From: BRHc4a sp049323915
Lineage (GTDB): Bacteria; Bacillota; Desulfotomaculia; Desulfotomaculales; Desulfocucumaceae
Length of the DNA: 64,000 nt
NCBI GenBank assembly: GCA_049323915.1
Contig: JBMOPC010000049.1
Span: 1 to 64,000, forward strand
Direction: 5' to 3'
Positions 39,762 through 46,888 of the stretch are shown one piece after another; positions within the stretch are counted from its first letter, which is position 1; each line of letters opens with the position of its first letter. The notes below the pieces were generated by a model, which worked only from the letters and a program-made list of their open reading frames with translations, ran no database searches and had not been told where the DNA came from. A program made the position numbers and the translations under genes.

Positions 39762-39890
39762 AAAGGCCTCCGGGGTTAGTTGAAGGGTTCGGATTGAGGG
39801 TACCCTACCGTTATTTAGAGAATAGCGGATTCACCCTGTACTATTTTTGTCCCCCGTACCCCGGTTGAGCCGGGGATTCGGCCGTTGTAA
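39762..39890 (-). ncRNA. cyclic-di-AMP (ydaO-yuaA) riboswitch
   Basis: On the minus strand the conserved blocks appear in order: GGCCGAATCC, GGGGTACGGGGGACAAAAAT, GGGTGAATCC, GGTAGGGT, TCCGAACCC and CAACTAACCCC. These define the ydaO class, which senses c-di-AMP and often controls cell-wall hydrolases. The aptamer ends about 15 nt before the initiation codon's leader, next to the ribosome binding site; I see no T-tract terminator, so translational control is possible. Edges are approximate. Confidence 0.92.
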
Positions 39891-39997
39891 TTTACGGTTC
39901 TCCCGGGAACCGTTTGAACTATTATAATAGCCTTCCAACTAAGACACCAAGACGTAAATTCTGCCACTTGAAGGGAGAGCCTTTTGGCCGGCGCTCT

Positions 39998-40525
39998 CTA
40001 CCGGCGTGGCATAAGGCTTTTCAGTATTTTGCCGAACAGTCCGGTAATTCTAACCTTTATCCCGCGGGAGGCGCTGCCCGCCACCCTCCCGGCCCCTCCC
40101 AGCAGCCTTCCAATCAGGCCCAGGGGAAAAGCCACCACCGTAAAAAGGACTCTGAATGGAAAGGTAACCGCCTTCCAGGCATAATAAAACAAGAGTGCCA
40201 TTAGCCTGATGATCCTGCCGGCCATGTACAGCATCCACCTCACAAGGCGGTAGGTATAATTTCCCAAAATGCGTGCAAATAAAAAAGCCCCCAGGAAAAG
40301 GCCTATGAACACATAAAGCCTTAGCTGGCCGTAATTGGCCCTCAGCAATAACATGAAGGCAATGGCGGTAAGCAAAAGCCAGAAAATTATATCTCCGGCA
40401 AATGTTCCGAACTTCTTAAGCCTGAGAGTATCCCTCAAAACCCTGTATACCACGTGACATATCCCCGCCAGCATGCCAATCAACAGGGTCCACGAAAACA
40501 CTTCCAGCTGTTCCAAAAGCGGCAA
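39998..40525 (-). CDS. yabQ: spore cortex biosynthesis protein YabQ
   Basis: A polytopic membrane protein required for spore cortex formation in B. subtilis. The 175 residues have four to five hydrophobic segments: about 8-28, 44-60, 68-85, 97-115 and 118-145, the last two being less certain. A basic C-terminus follows. TTG start with AGGGGG upstream. It follows yabP after a terminator-like hairpin. It is probably made in the mother cell, as in B. subtilis. Confidence 0.85.
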   Translation of the reverse strand: MPLLEQLEVFSWTLLIGMLAGICHVVYRVLRDTLRLKKFGTFAGDIIFWLLLTAIAFMLLLRANYGQLRLYVFIGLFLGAFLFARILGNYTYRLVRWMLYMAGRIIRLMALLFYYAWKAVTFPFRVLFTVVAFPLGLIGRLLGGAGRVAGSASRGIKVRITGLFGKILKSLMPRR

Positions 40526-40554
40526 AATCCACCACCCCCTGCTAAAACATTATC

Positions 40555-40574
40555 AAAAAAAGCGCCGCAGCGCT
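40555..40574 (-). terminator. terminator between yabP and yabQ
   Basis: On the minus strand AGCGCTGCGGCGCT is followed by TTTTTT. It would limit readthrough from yabP into yabQ. Confidence 0.7.
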
Positions 40575-40605
40575 TATATCATTTATAGATCCGGGCAAAC
40601 CGGGA

Positions 40606-40881
40606 TTATTTCATGATGCGGCTCAGCATATTCTTTCCCTTTCCCCTTACCGACTTGCCTTCTTTGTATTCCATGGAGTTTATATATCCCTGCACACTCA
40701 GTGTTCCTTCCTCCAGATTGAGTTTTGTTATATGTAAACCTTCCCCCTTAAGAAAAAGAACCCCCATATTGGTATCCAGAATTATTTCCCTCTCGTCAAA
40801 GCTGCCCACATGGCGGACCCCTGCCAGTTCCAGCTCCTTCCTGTCCACAAGAGTCAGCTTCTGGCTCACCCGCTGCTCCAC
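40606..40881 (-). CDS. yabP: sporulation protein YabP
   Basis: A 91-residue member of the YabP/YqfC family, needed for sporulation and made under sigma-E in B. subtilis. The typical small beta-rich fold is seen in HVGSFDEREIILDTNMGVL and GEGLHITKLNLEEGTLSVQG. The start is GTG behind AAGGGGGG. A sigma-E-like promoter lies just upstream, followed on that side by the spoIID terminator. Confidence 0.9.
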   Translation of the reverse strand: MEQRVSQKLTLVDRKELELAGVRHVGSFDEREIILDTNMGVLFLKGEGLHITKLNLEEGTLSVQGYINSMEYKEGKSVRGKGKNMLSRIMK

Positions 40882-40905
40882 AGCACCGCCCCCCTTACAA
40901 CAGTT

Positions 40906-40936
40906 ACCCTTATGGATTCCAGTTTTATTTATATTC
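40906..40936 (-). promoter_or_regulatory. sigma-E-like promoter of yabP
   Basis: On the minus strand GAATATA (40930-40936), 15 bp, CATAAGGGT (40906-40914), a partial fit to the sigma-E consensus (GnATATT, N13-15, CATACAnT). Confidence 0.45.
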
Positions 40937-40963
40937 AGTCATTTAACAAATAATGAAAAAATA

Positions 40964-40984
40964 AAAAGGGCGCAGAACGCGCCC
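40964..40984 (-). terminator. terminator after spoIID
   Basis: On the minus strand GGGCGCG, loop TTCT, GCGCCC is followed by TTTTTATTTTTT. Confidence 0.8.
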
Positions 40985-41006
40985 CGGACCTTGTTACGGC
41001 CCCGCT

Positions 41007-41951
41007 TTATTGCCACAGCTTACTGATTTCCACATCCTTGAAATAAAATCCAACAATATCCTCAGGCGCCTTTCCGTTTCTGGCCATCAGGTGCGCCCCC
41101 CACTGGCACATTCCCACCCCGTGGCCAAAGCCCTTTCCGGCCAGCACCAGCTTGCCTCCCTGAACTGTAGCGCTGTCCAAAAGCATCGACCTGACTTGCT
41201 CGCTGCCCAGGGCCAGTCGTAAAGCCGGTCCCCCCACTTCGGCATTGCCCAGCTTTATCTTCTCAGCCCTTCCCGACGGACCTTTCCGGGTAATCGCGGC
41301 GGTGTTTATGGCGCCGGGATCTTGCCCGGTTACCTGTTTTACCGCCGCCCTGACCTTATCAAGGGGGATTTCGCTCTTCCAGCTCTTGTTTTCTTCGGTG
41401 GTTATCGCCAGGCAGCCATCCTTCACGCCGGCGTTCACGTAAGGCGTGGGGGTCTTCGTATAGGCAAGGCCTTCCATGGCGGATGCCGAAACCCCTCCGT
41501 CGCAGGCGGAAAACCACCCTTTTATAAAGCCGCCTTTATAAAGAGCCACCTCTCCCCTGGTCATTTGCACGGCCTTTCGGACATTGTCGTTGATCCGGCT
41601 GGGATCATAGGCCTGAAACTCCTCCACACTGGTGGAAACATCGGTCCCACGAATTTTTCTGACACGCCCGGACTCTATATTCTCCATTGTAAAGGTCCGG
41701 GCTATTATGGCCTGAGCGGCCAGGGCGTTAACCGGCCAGGCGGGTTCCATTTCGGCCGCCACAACCCCCGCCAGATATTCTTCAAGCTTGATATTCTTTT
41801 TTTCACCGGTCTTGTTGTCATAAAGGCTGATGGTGGGCTCGGACTTGTACTTGTCAAGCAGGGGACTTTTCTGCGGCCCCCTTGCGCATGAAGATATGAA
41901 AATGATTGTGGCAAGCATGGCTATCGCTGTTACTAGCAGTTTCCTGTTCAA
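41007..41951 (-). CDS. spoIID: SpoIID/LytB-type peptidoglycan lytic transglycosylase
   Basis: SpoIID cleaves denuded glycan strands during forespore engulfment. The 314-residue product has an N-terminal hydrophobic segment ending FISSCARG, which fits a lipobox, then the SpoIID domain with the catalytic-Glu region AAEMEPAWPVNALAAQAI, the SACDGGVSAS segment and the C-terminal GKGFGHGVGMCQWGAHLMA. The exact paralogue is uncertain: spoIID is usually elsewhere, and this may be a SpoIID-like relative. Between it and yabO lies about 645 bp without a convincing gene. Confidence 0.85.
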   Translation of the reverse strand: MNRKLLVTAIAMLATIIFISSCARGPQKSPLLDKYKSEPTISLYDNKTGEKKNIKLEEYLAGVVAAEMEPAWPVNALAAQAIIARTFTMENIESGRVRKIRGTDVSTSVEEFQAYDPSRINDNVRKAVQMTRGEVALYKGGFIKGWFSACDGGVSASAMEGLAYTKTPTPYVNAGVKDGCLAITTEENKSWKSEIPLDKVRAAVKQVTGQDPGAINTAAITRKGPSGRAEKIKLGNAEVGGPALRLALGSEQVRSMLLDSATVQGGKLVLAGKGFGHGVGMCQWGAHLMARNGKAPEDIVGFYFKDVEISKLWQ

Positions 41952-42359
41952 TTTTTCAACCCCCCGGCAAAAGTTTTTACCGGTGTTATTTTTGCCGGGG
42001 AATATGATATTATGCTTTTTTATGATATTGAAATGCCGGCGCTAAGGACACGCAAGGGGCCCCCTTGGGACAGGTACCGCACCACCCATGTCACTGTCCC
42101 GGGTCCTTCGCCCCGGCATTTATGCTTTATTGCATACAGCTGCCCGGCAGGCAACACAGGGAATAATAATATCTCCACTGGGCCAAGCGCCCGCGCTTTT
42201 CCCTCGCCCCGCCGCGGCACCCGCAGTATTAAACCTTAAGGCCCCCTGGCCCGGCGGCATGTTCGCAGCTTTTCCGCACCAGGGCCCTTACTGCGCCGGG
42301 CTTTTCCGAACACAGGCCCTCCGGCGCGGCAATGTTCAAATATATCACCCCCCCGCCCT

Positions 42360-42461
42360 ATATTTTCCTGCCTCTTGCCGGGGTTGACCTCCGGCGGCTC
42401 TCTATATGAAGTTCGATAATTTCTGAAGATATAACTTTCACAGGACTGAGACACGTCATTC
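42360..42461 (-). CDS. possible 33-residue ORF in the spoIID-yabO gap
   Basis: AAGGGGTGA stands directly before an ATG that opens a 33-codon frame (MTCLSPVKVISSEIIELHI, then a basic tail). Further along, another short frame starts at TTG after GGGGGGG. The gap 41952-42596 is GC-rich and open in several frames on both strands, but none of the translations has a recognisable domain. It may be a decayed gene or a structured leader. Confidence 0.25.
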
Positions 42462-42596
42462 ACCCCTTATGCTTTTTAATGTTAATGTTACCACATATTG
42501 GCAAATGACGCCATATCCCCTCTGCCCCCGTATAATAAAAATTTCTCCCCGCCGCTGCCTGTTTTTAATTATTTCAGCCATTTAGGGGCACAGCCG

Positions 42597-42839
42597 TTAA
42601 TCCAGCATCCTGTACAAACCTGCCGCATCACGCGCAGCAACCGTTTCCTTTATCTCCAGTATTTCAAACCTGACCGCCTTTTCCCCCAGCGTTATTTCCA
42701 CCCGGTCTCCCGGCTTTACCTCGCTCCCGGCCTTGGCCGCCCGCCCGTTGATGCTCACCTGCCCCTGATCGCAGACCTCCTTGGCCACAGTCCGGCGCTT
42801 TATCACCCTTGAGACTTTCAAAAACTTATCAAGCCTCAA
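42597..42839 (-). CDS. yabO: S4-domain RNA-binding protein (YabO/RqcP-like)
   Basis: An 80-residue S4 protein of the Hsp15/RqcP family: MRLDKFLKVSRVIKRRTVAK, GQVSINGRAAKAGSEVKPGD. In B. subtilis the orthologue RqcP works in ribosome-associated quality control, helping RqcH add Ala tails on stalled 50S subunits. The start is TTG with AGAGGGGG 7-8 bp upstream; the frame extends further but that part is not conserved in character. It lies between hup and the spoIID region as in other Firmicutes mazG-yabO clusters. Confidence 0.92.
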   Translation of the reverse strand: MRLDKFLKVSRVIKRRTVAKEVCDQGQVSINGRAAKAGSEVKPGDRVEITLGEKAVRFEILEIKETVAARDAAGLYRMLD

Positions 42840-42862
42840 TCTGATACCCCCTCTTGTTAAAT

Positions 42863-42890
42863 AAAAAATCCACACTAAGAGCGTGGATTT
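42863..42890 (-). terminator. terminator after hup
   Basis: On the minus strand AATCCACGCTCTTAGTGTGGATT followed by TTTTATTT. Confidence 0.8.
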
Positions 42891-42945
42891 GAAAATTTTT
42901 AAAACACCTAATTCTTTATAAATAAAAATCAGCTTTATATTCTTT

Positions 42946-43218
42946 CTAACCAACGCTCTCGCGCAAAGCTTTTCCGGCTTTGAAAACGGGAACCTTGGCT
43001 GCGGCGATGTTGATTTCCTGACCGGTTTGCGGGTTGCGGCCCTTACGGGCTGCCCTTTCCCTTATTTCAAAGGTGCCAAAGCCTACCAGTTGCACCTTTT
43101 CACCGCTGGAAAGAGCTTCCTCGATGCTAGCCAGTACTGCAGATACAGCTTTTTCCGCATCCTTTTTGGTAAAATCGGTTTTTTCGGCAACCTTCGAAAC
43201 GAGATCAGCCTTGTTCAT
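42946..43218 (-). CDS. hup: HU family DNA-binding protein
   Basis: The 90-residue nucleoid protein that bends and compacts DNA as a dimer. Signatures are MNKADLVSKVAEKTDFTKKD, VGFGTFEIRERAARKGRNPQ and TGQEINIAAAKVPVFKAGKAL. It follows mazG by about 55 bp and has a terminator of its own. Confidence 0.97.
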   Translation of the reverse strand: MNKADLVSKVAEKTDFTKKDAEKAVSAVLASIEEALSSGEKVQLVGFGTFEIRERAARKGRNPQTGQEINIAAAKVPVFKAGKALRESVG

Positions 43219-43272
43219 AAATACCCTCCCTTAAATTTTACCTATAGATGGAATTACTATTCGCTATTTTTC

Positions 43273-44781
43273 TCATAGTTCCTCCCGGCAAGAAAATAAT
43301 TCCTTTGTTTTAAAACTTTTTTCCACTTTTTTTGCTTCATCCCACCAGGAATCCATTTCCTCAAGACTGCATTCCTCAAGGCTTCGGCCGGATAGCGCAG
43401 CCATTTCTTCAACATGCCGGAATCTTTGCTGAAATTTGCCAATGCTCCTGGAAAGAGCCACCTCGGCATCTATTTCGAGCAGCCGGGACAGATTCACCAC
43501 CGAAAAGATCACGTCTCCCATTTCATCTTCTTTTTGCCGGGCGCTTCCGCTTTTAACCGCCTTCATCATTTCAGTCAGTTCCTCATATAGCTTTTCAAGG
43601 GCTCCGGTGTAATCGGGCCAGTCAAAGCCCACCTTTGCGGCTGAGGACTGCAGTTTCTGCGCTCTCATCAGTGAAGGCAGGTATTCCCGCATCCCGTCAA
43701 GTATGCCTTCGCGCCCCCCTTTTTCCTTCTCCTTGATGGCCTCCCAGTTTACAAGAACCTCATCGCTGCTTTTCACCTTTATGTCGCCGAACACATGGGG
43801 GTGTCGCCTGATCATTTTTTCGGTTATCGCCGCTATCACGTCATTGATGTCAAACCGCCCGTTTTCCGAGGCTATCTGGGCGTGGAAAACTATCTGTAGT
43901 AATAAGTCTCCCAATTCTTCACATATATTATACATATCCTGCCTGCTCAGGGCGTCCACAGTTTCATAGGCCTCTTCCAGAAGATACCGCCTCAGGCTCA
44001 GGTGATCCTGCTCCCTGTCCCAGGGACATCCGTCCGGCCCCCTCAGCCTTGCCATAACTTCCACCAGGGGATCCAGGGGGAAACCGGAGCACGCCGGTCC
44101 GGTGGCGGTTTTCAGCGGCGGGATGAACACGCTGGTAAGGTGGTTAACCTTACTTACCCTGTCCAGTTCGTACAGAGGGCGCTCCTCTATATGTTCCTCG
44201 CCGGGAACTCCTGCGGCGGTAATAACCAGCACCACGTGATCGTCCGGGTAGTGGTCCATCAGTGACAGTTTAATGTCGGACAGCACCAGACGGCTGTATG
44301 CCTGGGTAACCACTGTGCTGCCCGAGGGGTCCGGAGACTGGCGGTCCAGCCTGAGGCCGTCTATCACGTGAAGCCCTTTGGAAGGGCTTTCCTTTAAGGC
44401 AGCCAGCAAGGAGTCAATAAAGCTCATGCCGGGAATTATACGGACTTCTACCCCCCGGCCGGCCGCCCCTTCCAGTATCAGCTCCACCGATTCCTCGGCC
44501 ACCAGGGGGTGCCCCGGCACGGCATACAGCACGTCCCCATCCCCGGCGAGAGAGAGAATCTCACCGGCGATGCGCCGGTATACCTCCTGAAAATCTTTGG
44601 CATCCCTGTATATGTAGTCAAAGGACCCGAAGGAGATCCCCTTTTCCTTAAGCCATCCCACCACAGGGTGCACTTCTGTGCGAAGCCATGTCCGGCCGCT
44701 TCCCCTTAAGGCCTCCAGCGCCGCCAAAGAAACAAGCCCGGGGTCCCCGGGGCCAAGTCCGGCAATTGTAATCACTCCCAC
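43273..44781 (-). CDS. mazG: YabN: SAM-dependent methylase-like domain fused to MazG pyrophosphohydrolase
   Basis: A 502-residue two-domain protein. The N-terminal tetrapyrrole-methylase-like domain (1-230) has GLGPGDPGLVSLAALEAL, YAVPGHPLVAEESVELI and VVTQAYSRL. The C-terminal MazG part (245-490) has two EExxE/ExxD motif regions, RYLLEEAYETVDAL with EELGDLLLQIVFHA, and DEMGDVIFSVVNLSRLL. MazG hydrolyses NTPs to NMP and PPi, clearing aberrant nucleotides. The start is GTG at MGVITIAGLGPG, 7 bp after GGAGG. Same fusion and position as B. subtilis YabN. Confidence 0.95.
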   Translation of the reverse strand: MGVITIAGLGPGDPGLVSLAALEALRGSGRTWLRTEVHPVVGWLKEKGISFGSFDYIYRDAKDFQEVYRRIAGEILSLAGDGDVLYAVPGHPLVAEESVELILEGAAGRGVEVRIIPGMSFIDSLLAALKESPSKGLHVIDGLRLDRQSPDPSGSTVVTQAYSRLVLSDIKLSLMDHYPDDHVVLVITAAGVPGEEHIEERPLYELDRVSKVNHLTSVFIPPLKTATGPACSGFPLDPLVEVMARLRGPDGCPWDREQDHLSLRRYLLEEAYETVDALSRQDMYNICEELGDLLLQIVFHAQIASENGRFDINDVIAAITEKMIRRHPHVFGDIKVKSSDEVLVNWEAIKEKEKGGREGILDGMREYLPSLMRAQKLQSSAAKVGFDWPDYTGALEKLYEELTEMMKAVKSGSARQKEDEMGDVIFSVVNLSRLLEIDAEVALSRSIGKFQQRFRHVEEMAALSGRSLEECSLEEMDSWWDEAKKVEKSFKTKELFSCREEL

Positions 44782-44872
44782 CGGCAAACCTCCATCTGCG
44801 TCAGTAAGTATATAATATACCATTCAACCCTGCCTATTATAGCATAAAATAGCCGCCCTGTCGGGCGGGCTG

Positions 44873-44896
44873 GAACTCAGAACTCAAAACTCAGAA
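44873..44896. repeat. degenerate word repeat (AACTCAGA)
   Basis: AACTCAGAACTCAAAACTCAG: three imperfect 8-9 bp units between spoVT and mazG. No gene is seen in 44824-45000. Confidence 0.6.
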
Positions 44897-44999
44897 TAGT
44901 GACAGCCTGCTTTAATAGCGACCTCAAGATGTCTGGATTGCATAGAAGCGCTTTTGCGATTTAGTACGTTAAAGCATCATTTACTTTCCTTAATGATGA

Positions 45000-45028
45000 A
45001 AAAAGAAAGGCGGCCATTGAGGCCACCC
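45000..45028 (-). terminator. terminator after spoVT
   Basis: On the minus strand GGTGGCC, loop TCAAT, GGCCGCC is followed by TTTCTTTTTT. Confidence 0.75.
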
Positions 45029-45589
45029 TTATTGCTCCATTTGTTTGGCCAGAAACCCGGCGGCGGTTTCAGCCAGTTTCAGCTCCATTTCCCCCATCTT
45101 AACATCCGGTTCCTTGGAGGCCAGTATCACAGCCCCAATGGGGTCGCCTTCGGCGATTATGGGGGCTATCACTTCTGCGGTATACCTGCTATCACCGTCC
45201 TCGACTATCATGCACTCCCTGTTCTGAGGGTCCTTGCCGGGATTATTCAGTATAACAGCCTTTCTTTCCTCCATCACTTTTTCAACGGCGGGACCTATGG
45301 CCTTATTTATAAATTCCTTCTTTGGGGCCCCGGCAACAGCGATTATTGTATCCCGATCCGCGATGCAGGCGATGTGACCCAGTGCCTCATGCAGAGAGTC
45401 GGCATATTCCTTGGCAAAATCCCCCAGCTCACCGATTGGAGAATATTTTTTAAGGATTACTTCGCCTTCCCTGTCCACAAAGATTTCCAGAGGGTCCCCT
45501 TCTCTTATACGAAGCGTTCTCCTGATTTCCTTCGGTATGACAACCCTGCCTAAATCGTCGATACGACGAACGATACCGGTCGCTTTCAT
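45029..45589 (-). CDS. spoVT: stage V sporulation regulator SpoVT
   Basis: An AbrB-type transcription factor active in the forespore, tuning sigma-G genes. The 186 residues consist of the N-terminal swapped-hairpin DNA-binding domain (DDLGRVVIPKEIRRTLRIRE, about 9-30) and a C-terminal GAF-like domain (about 55-180). Length matches the B. subtilis protein (178). A sigma-G-type promoter lies upstream. It is placed between prsA and mazG, close to the B. subtilis order. Confidence 0.95.
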   Translation of the reverse strand: MKATGIVRRIDDLGRVVIPKEIRRTLRIREGDPLEIFVDREGEVILKKYSPIGELGDFAKEYADSLHEALGHIACIADRDTIIAVAGAPKKEFINKAIGPAVEKVMEERKAVILNNPGKDPQNRECMIVEDGDSRYTAEVIAPIIAEGDPIGAVILASKEPDVKMGEMELKLAETAAGFLAKQMEQ

Positions 45590-45644
45590 CTATTCACCCT
45601 TCCCTCCTTTATCTGCATAAACTTCACGAATTAACTTTCACAGA

Positions 45645-45675
45645 TAGTATATAACAGGAGGAAAGGAATTATTCA
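45645..45675 (-). promoter_or_regulatory. sigma-G-type promoter of spoVT
   Basis: On the minus strand TGAATA (45670-45675), 18 bp, TATACTA (45645-45651), near the sigma-G consensus (TGAATA, N17-18, CATACTA). spoVT is sigma-G dependent in B. subtilis. Confidence 0.65.
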
Positions 45676-45715
45676 TTTTTTACCAATGACCAATATTTTT
45701 TTTCATTTTTCGCGG

Positions 45716-46753
45716 TTATTCTTTTTTCTCGCTTTTCTTTTCTTCAGGCTTCTTTTCTTCGGGCTTATCCAGGCTATTCACCACCTGGGCATTTTTCTTG
45801 GACTCTTCCAGGAACTTGTCAATCCTGTCCTGGCTGGCCTGGTCGGTGAGTTTTGCTTTTATTCCTTCCTTGACCTCTTCAAGTGTTTTTTGTTTCTCAG
45901 GAGTTATCTTTTCCAGCTTTATCAGGTGATATCCGTAGGCGGTCTTAACAGGCTCCATGGTTATTCCACCGGGCTTCAGCCCCTTTGTGGCCGCCTCGAA
46001 CTCGGGCACCACGTCTCCCGGGCTAAAGCTTAAAAGCCCTCCCTCCGGCGCAGTGCCGGGGTCCTCGGACTTTGCCCTGGCCGCTTCCGCAAAATCCTTG
46101 CCCTGCTTTAATTCCTCCAGCACAGCCAGTATTTTTGTCTTTGCCTCCAGATCTATTTTACCCTTGTCCCCCTCCTTGCCGTCGGTCATGGCCAGTATGT
46201 GGCGGACCTGGTAGCTCTCACGGGTGACGAATTCTTTTTTGTTCTTTTCGTAGTAGTCCCTGACCTGATCATCGGATACAGGCTTGACTTCCTCCAGAAG
46301 TTTGTTCTGAAGCCCGAGGAGGTAGAGATCCTTTTCCACCATTTCTTTAAGCCTTGTTTCGGTCAGCTGGTTCTTCTCCAGATAGTCCCTGAACTTCTCC
46401 TCGGTCATCTGGTCTTTATACTTTTTCATCTCTTTGTTCACGTCGTCACTGGTGACCTGAACCCCCAGCTTTTTGGCTTCCTGTATCAGTATGGTCTGGG
46501 TGATGAGCTGCTCCAGCGTCATGGCGTTCAGTGTCTTTAGCATTTCCGGGTCTTTTTTCTCGTCAAAGGTTAATCCCTGGGCGGCATAGTACTTTTTCAT
46601 CTCGGACACCATTTGGTCCAGCTGCTTCTGGGTGATTTTCTCACCGTTAACCGTTGCCACGGCATTACTGTCTTTTCCGCAGCCGGACGCCAGTAAAACC
46701 ATCAGCATTATTGCTGCCAGCGCCAGAATTACTTTAGAAGATTTAATCAACAT
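45716..46753 (-). CDS. PrsA/SurA-type peptidyl-prolyl isomerase lipoprotein
   Basis: An extracytoplasmic foldase for exported proteins. The 345 residues begin with a lipoprotein signal (lipobox LLASGC), then a SurA-like N-terminal chaperone region (about 30-185) and a parvulin domain (about 190-295; SYQVRHILAM, GGLLSFSPGDVVPEF, TAYGYHLIKLEK), and end in a Lys/Glu-rich tail. The frame extends 18 codons upstream, but GGGGAGGG before MLIKSS sets the start. It occupies the place between mfd and spoVT. Confidence 0.92.
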   Translation of the reverse strand: MLIKSSKVILALAAIMLMVLLASGCGKDSNAVATVNGEKITQKQLDQMVSEMKKYYAAQGLTFDEKKDPEMLKTLNAMTLEQLITQTILIQEAKKLGVQVTSDDVNKEMKKYKDQMTEEKFRDYLEKNQLTETRLKEMVEKDLYLLGLQNKLLEEVKPVSDDQVRDYYEKNKKEFVTRESYQVRHILAMTDGKEGDKGKIDLEAKTKILAVLEELKQGKDFAEAARAKSEDPGTAPEGGLLSFSPGDVVPEFEAATKGLKPGGITMEPVKTAYGYHLIKLEKITPEKQKTLEEVKEGIKAKLTDQASQDRIDKFLEESKKNAQVVNSLDKPEEKKPEEKKSEKKE

Positions 46754-46888
46754 AATCCCTCCCCATATAAAGATGATTATAAGCCTCTTACAACAAAACC
46801 GCAACAATTAAGGTGAGGGTGCACTGCCATTTTTATTCAATAAAGGCTTTTACGACCTCAACTATTCTGAAATTCTATACCTTTATTC

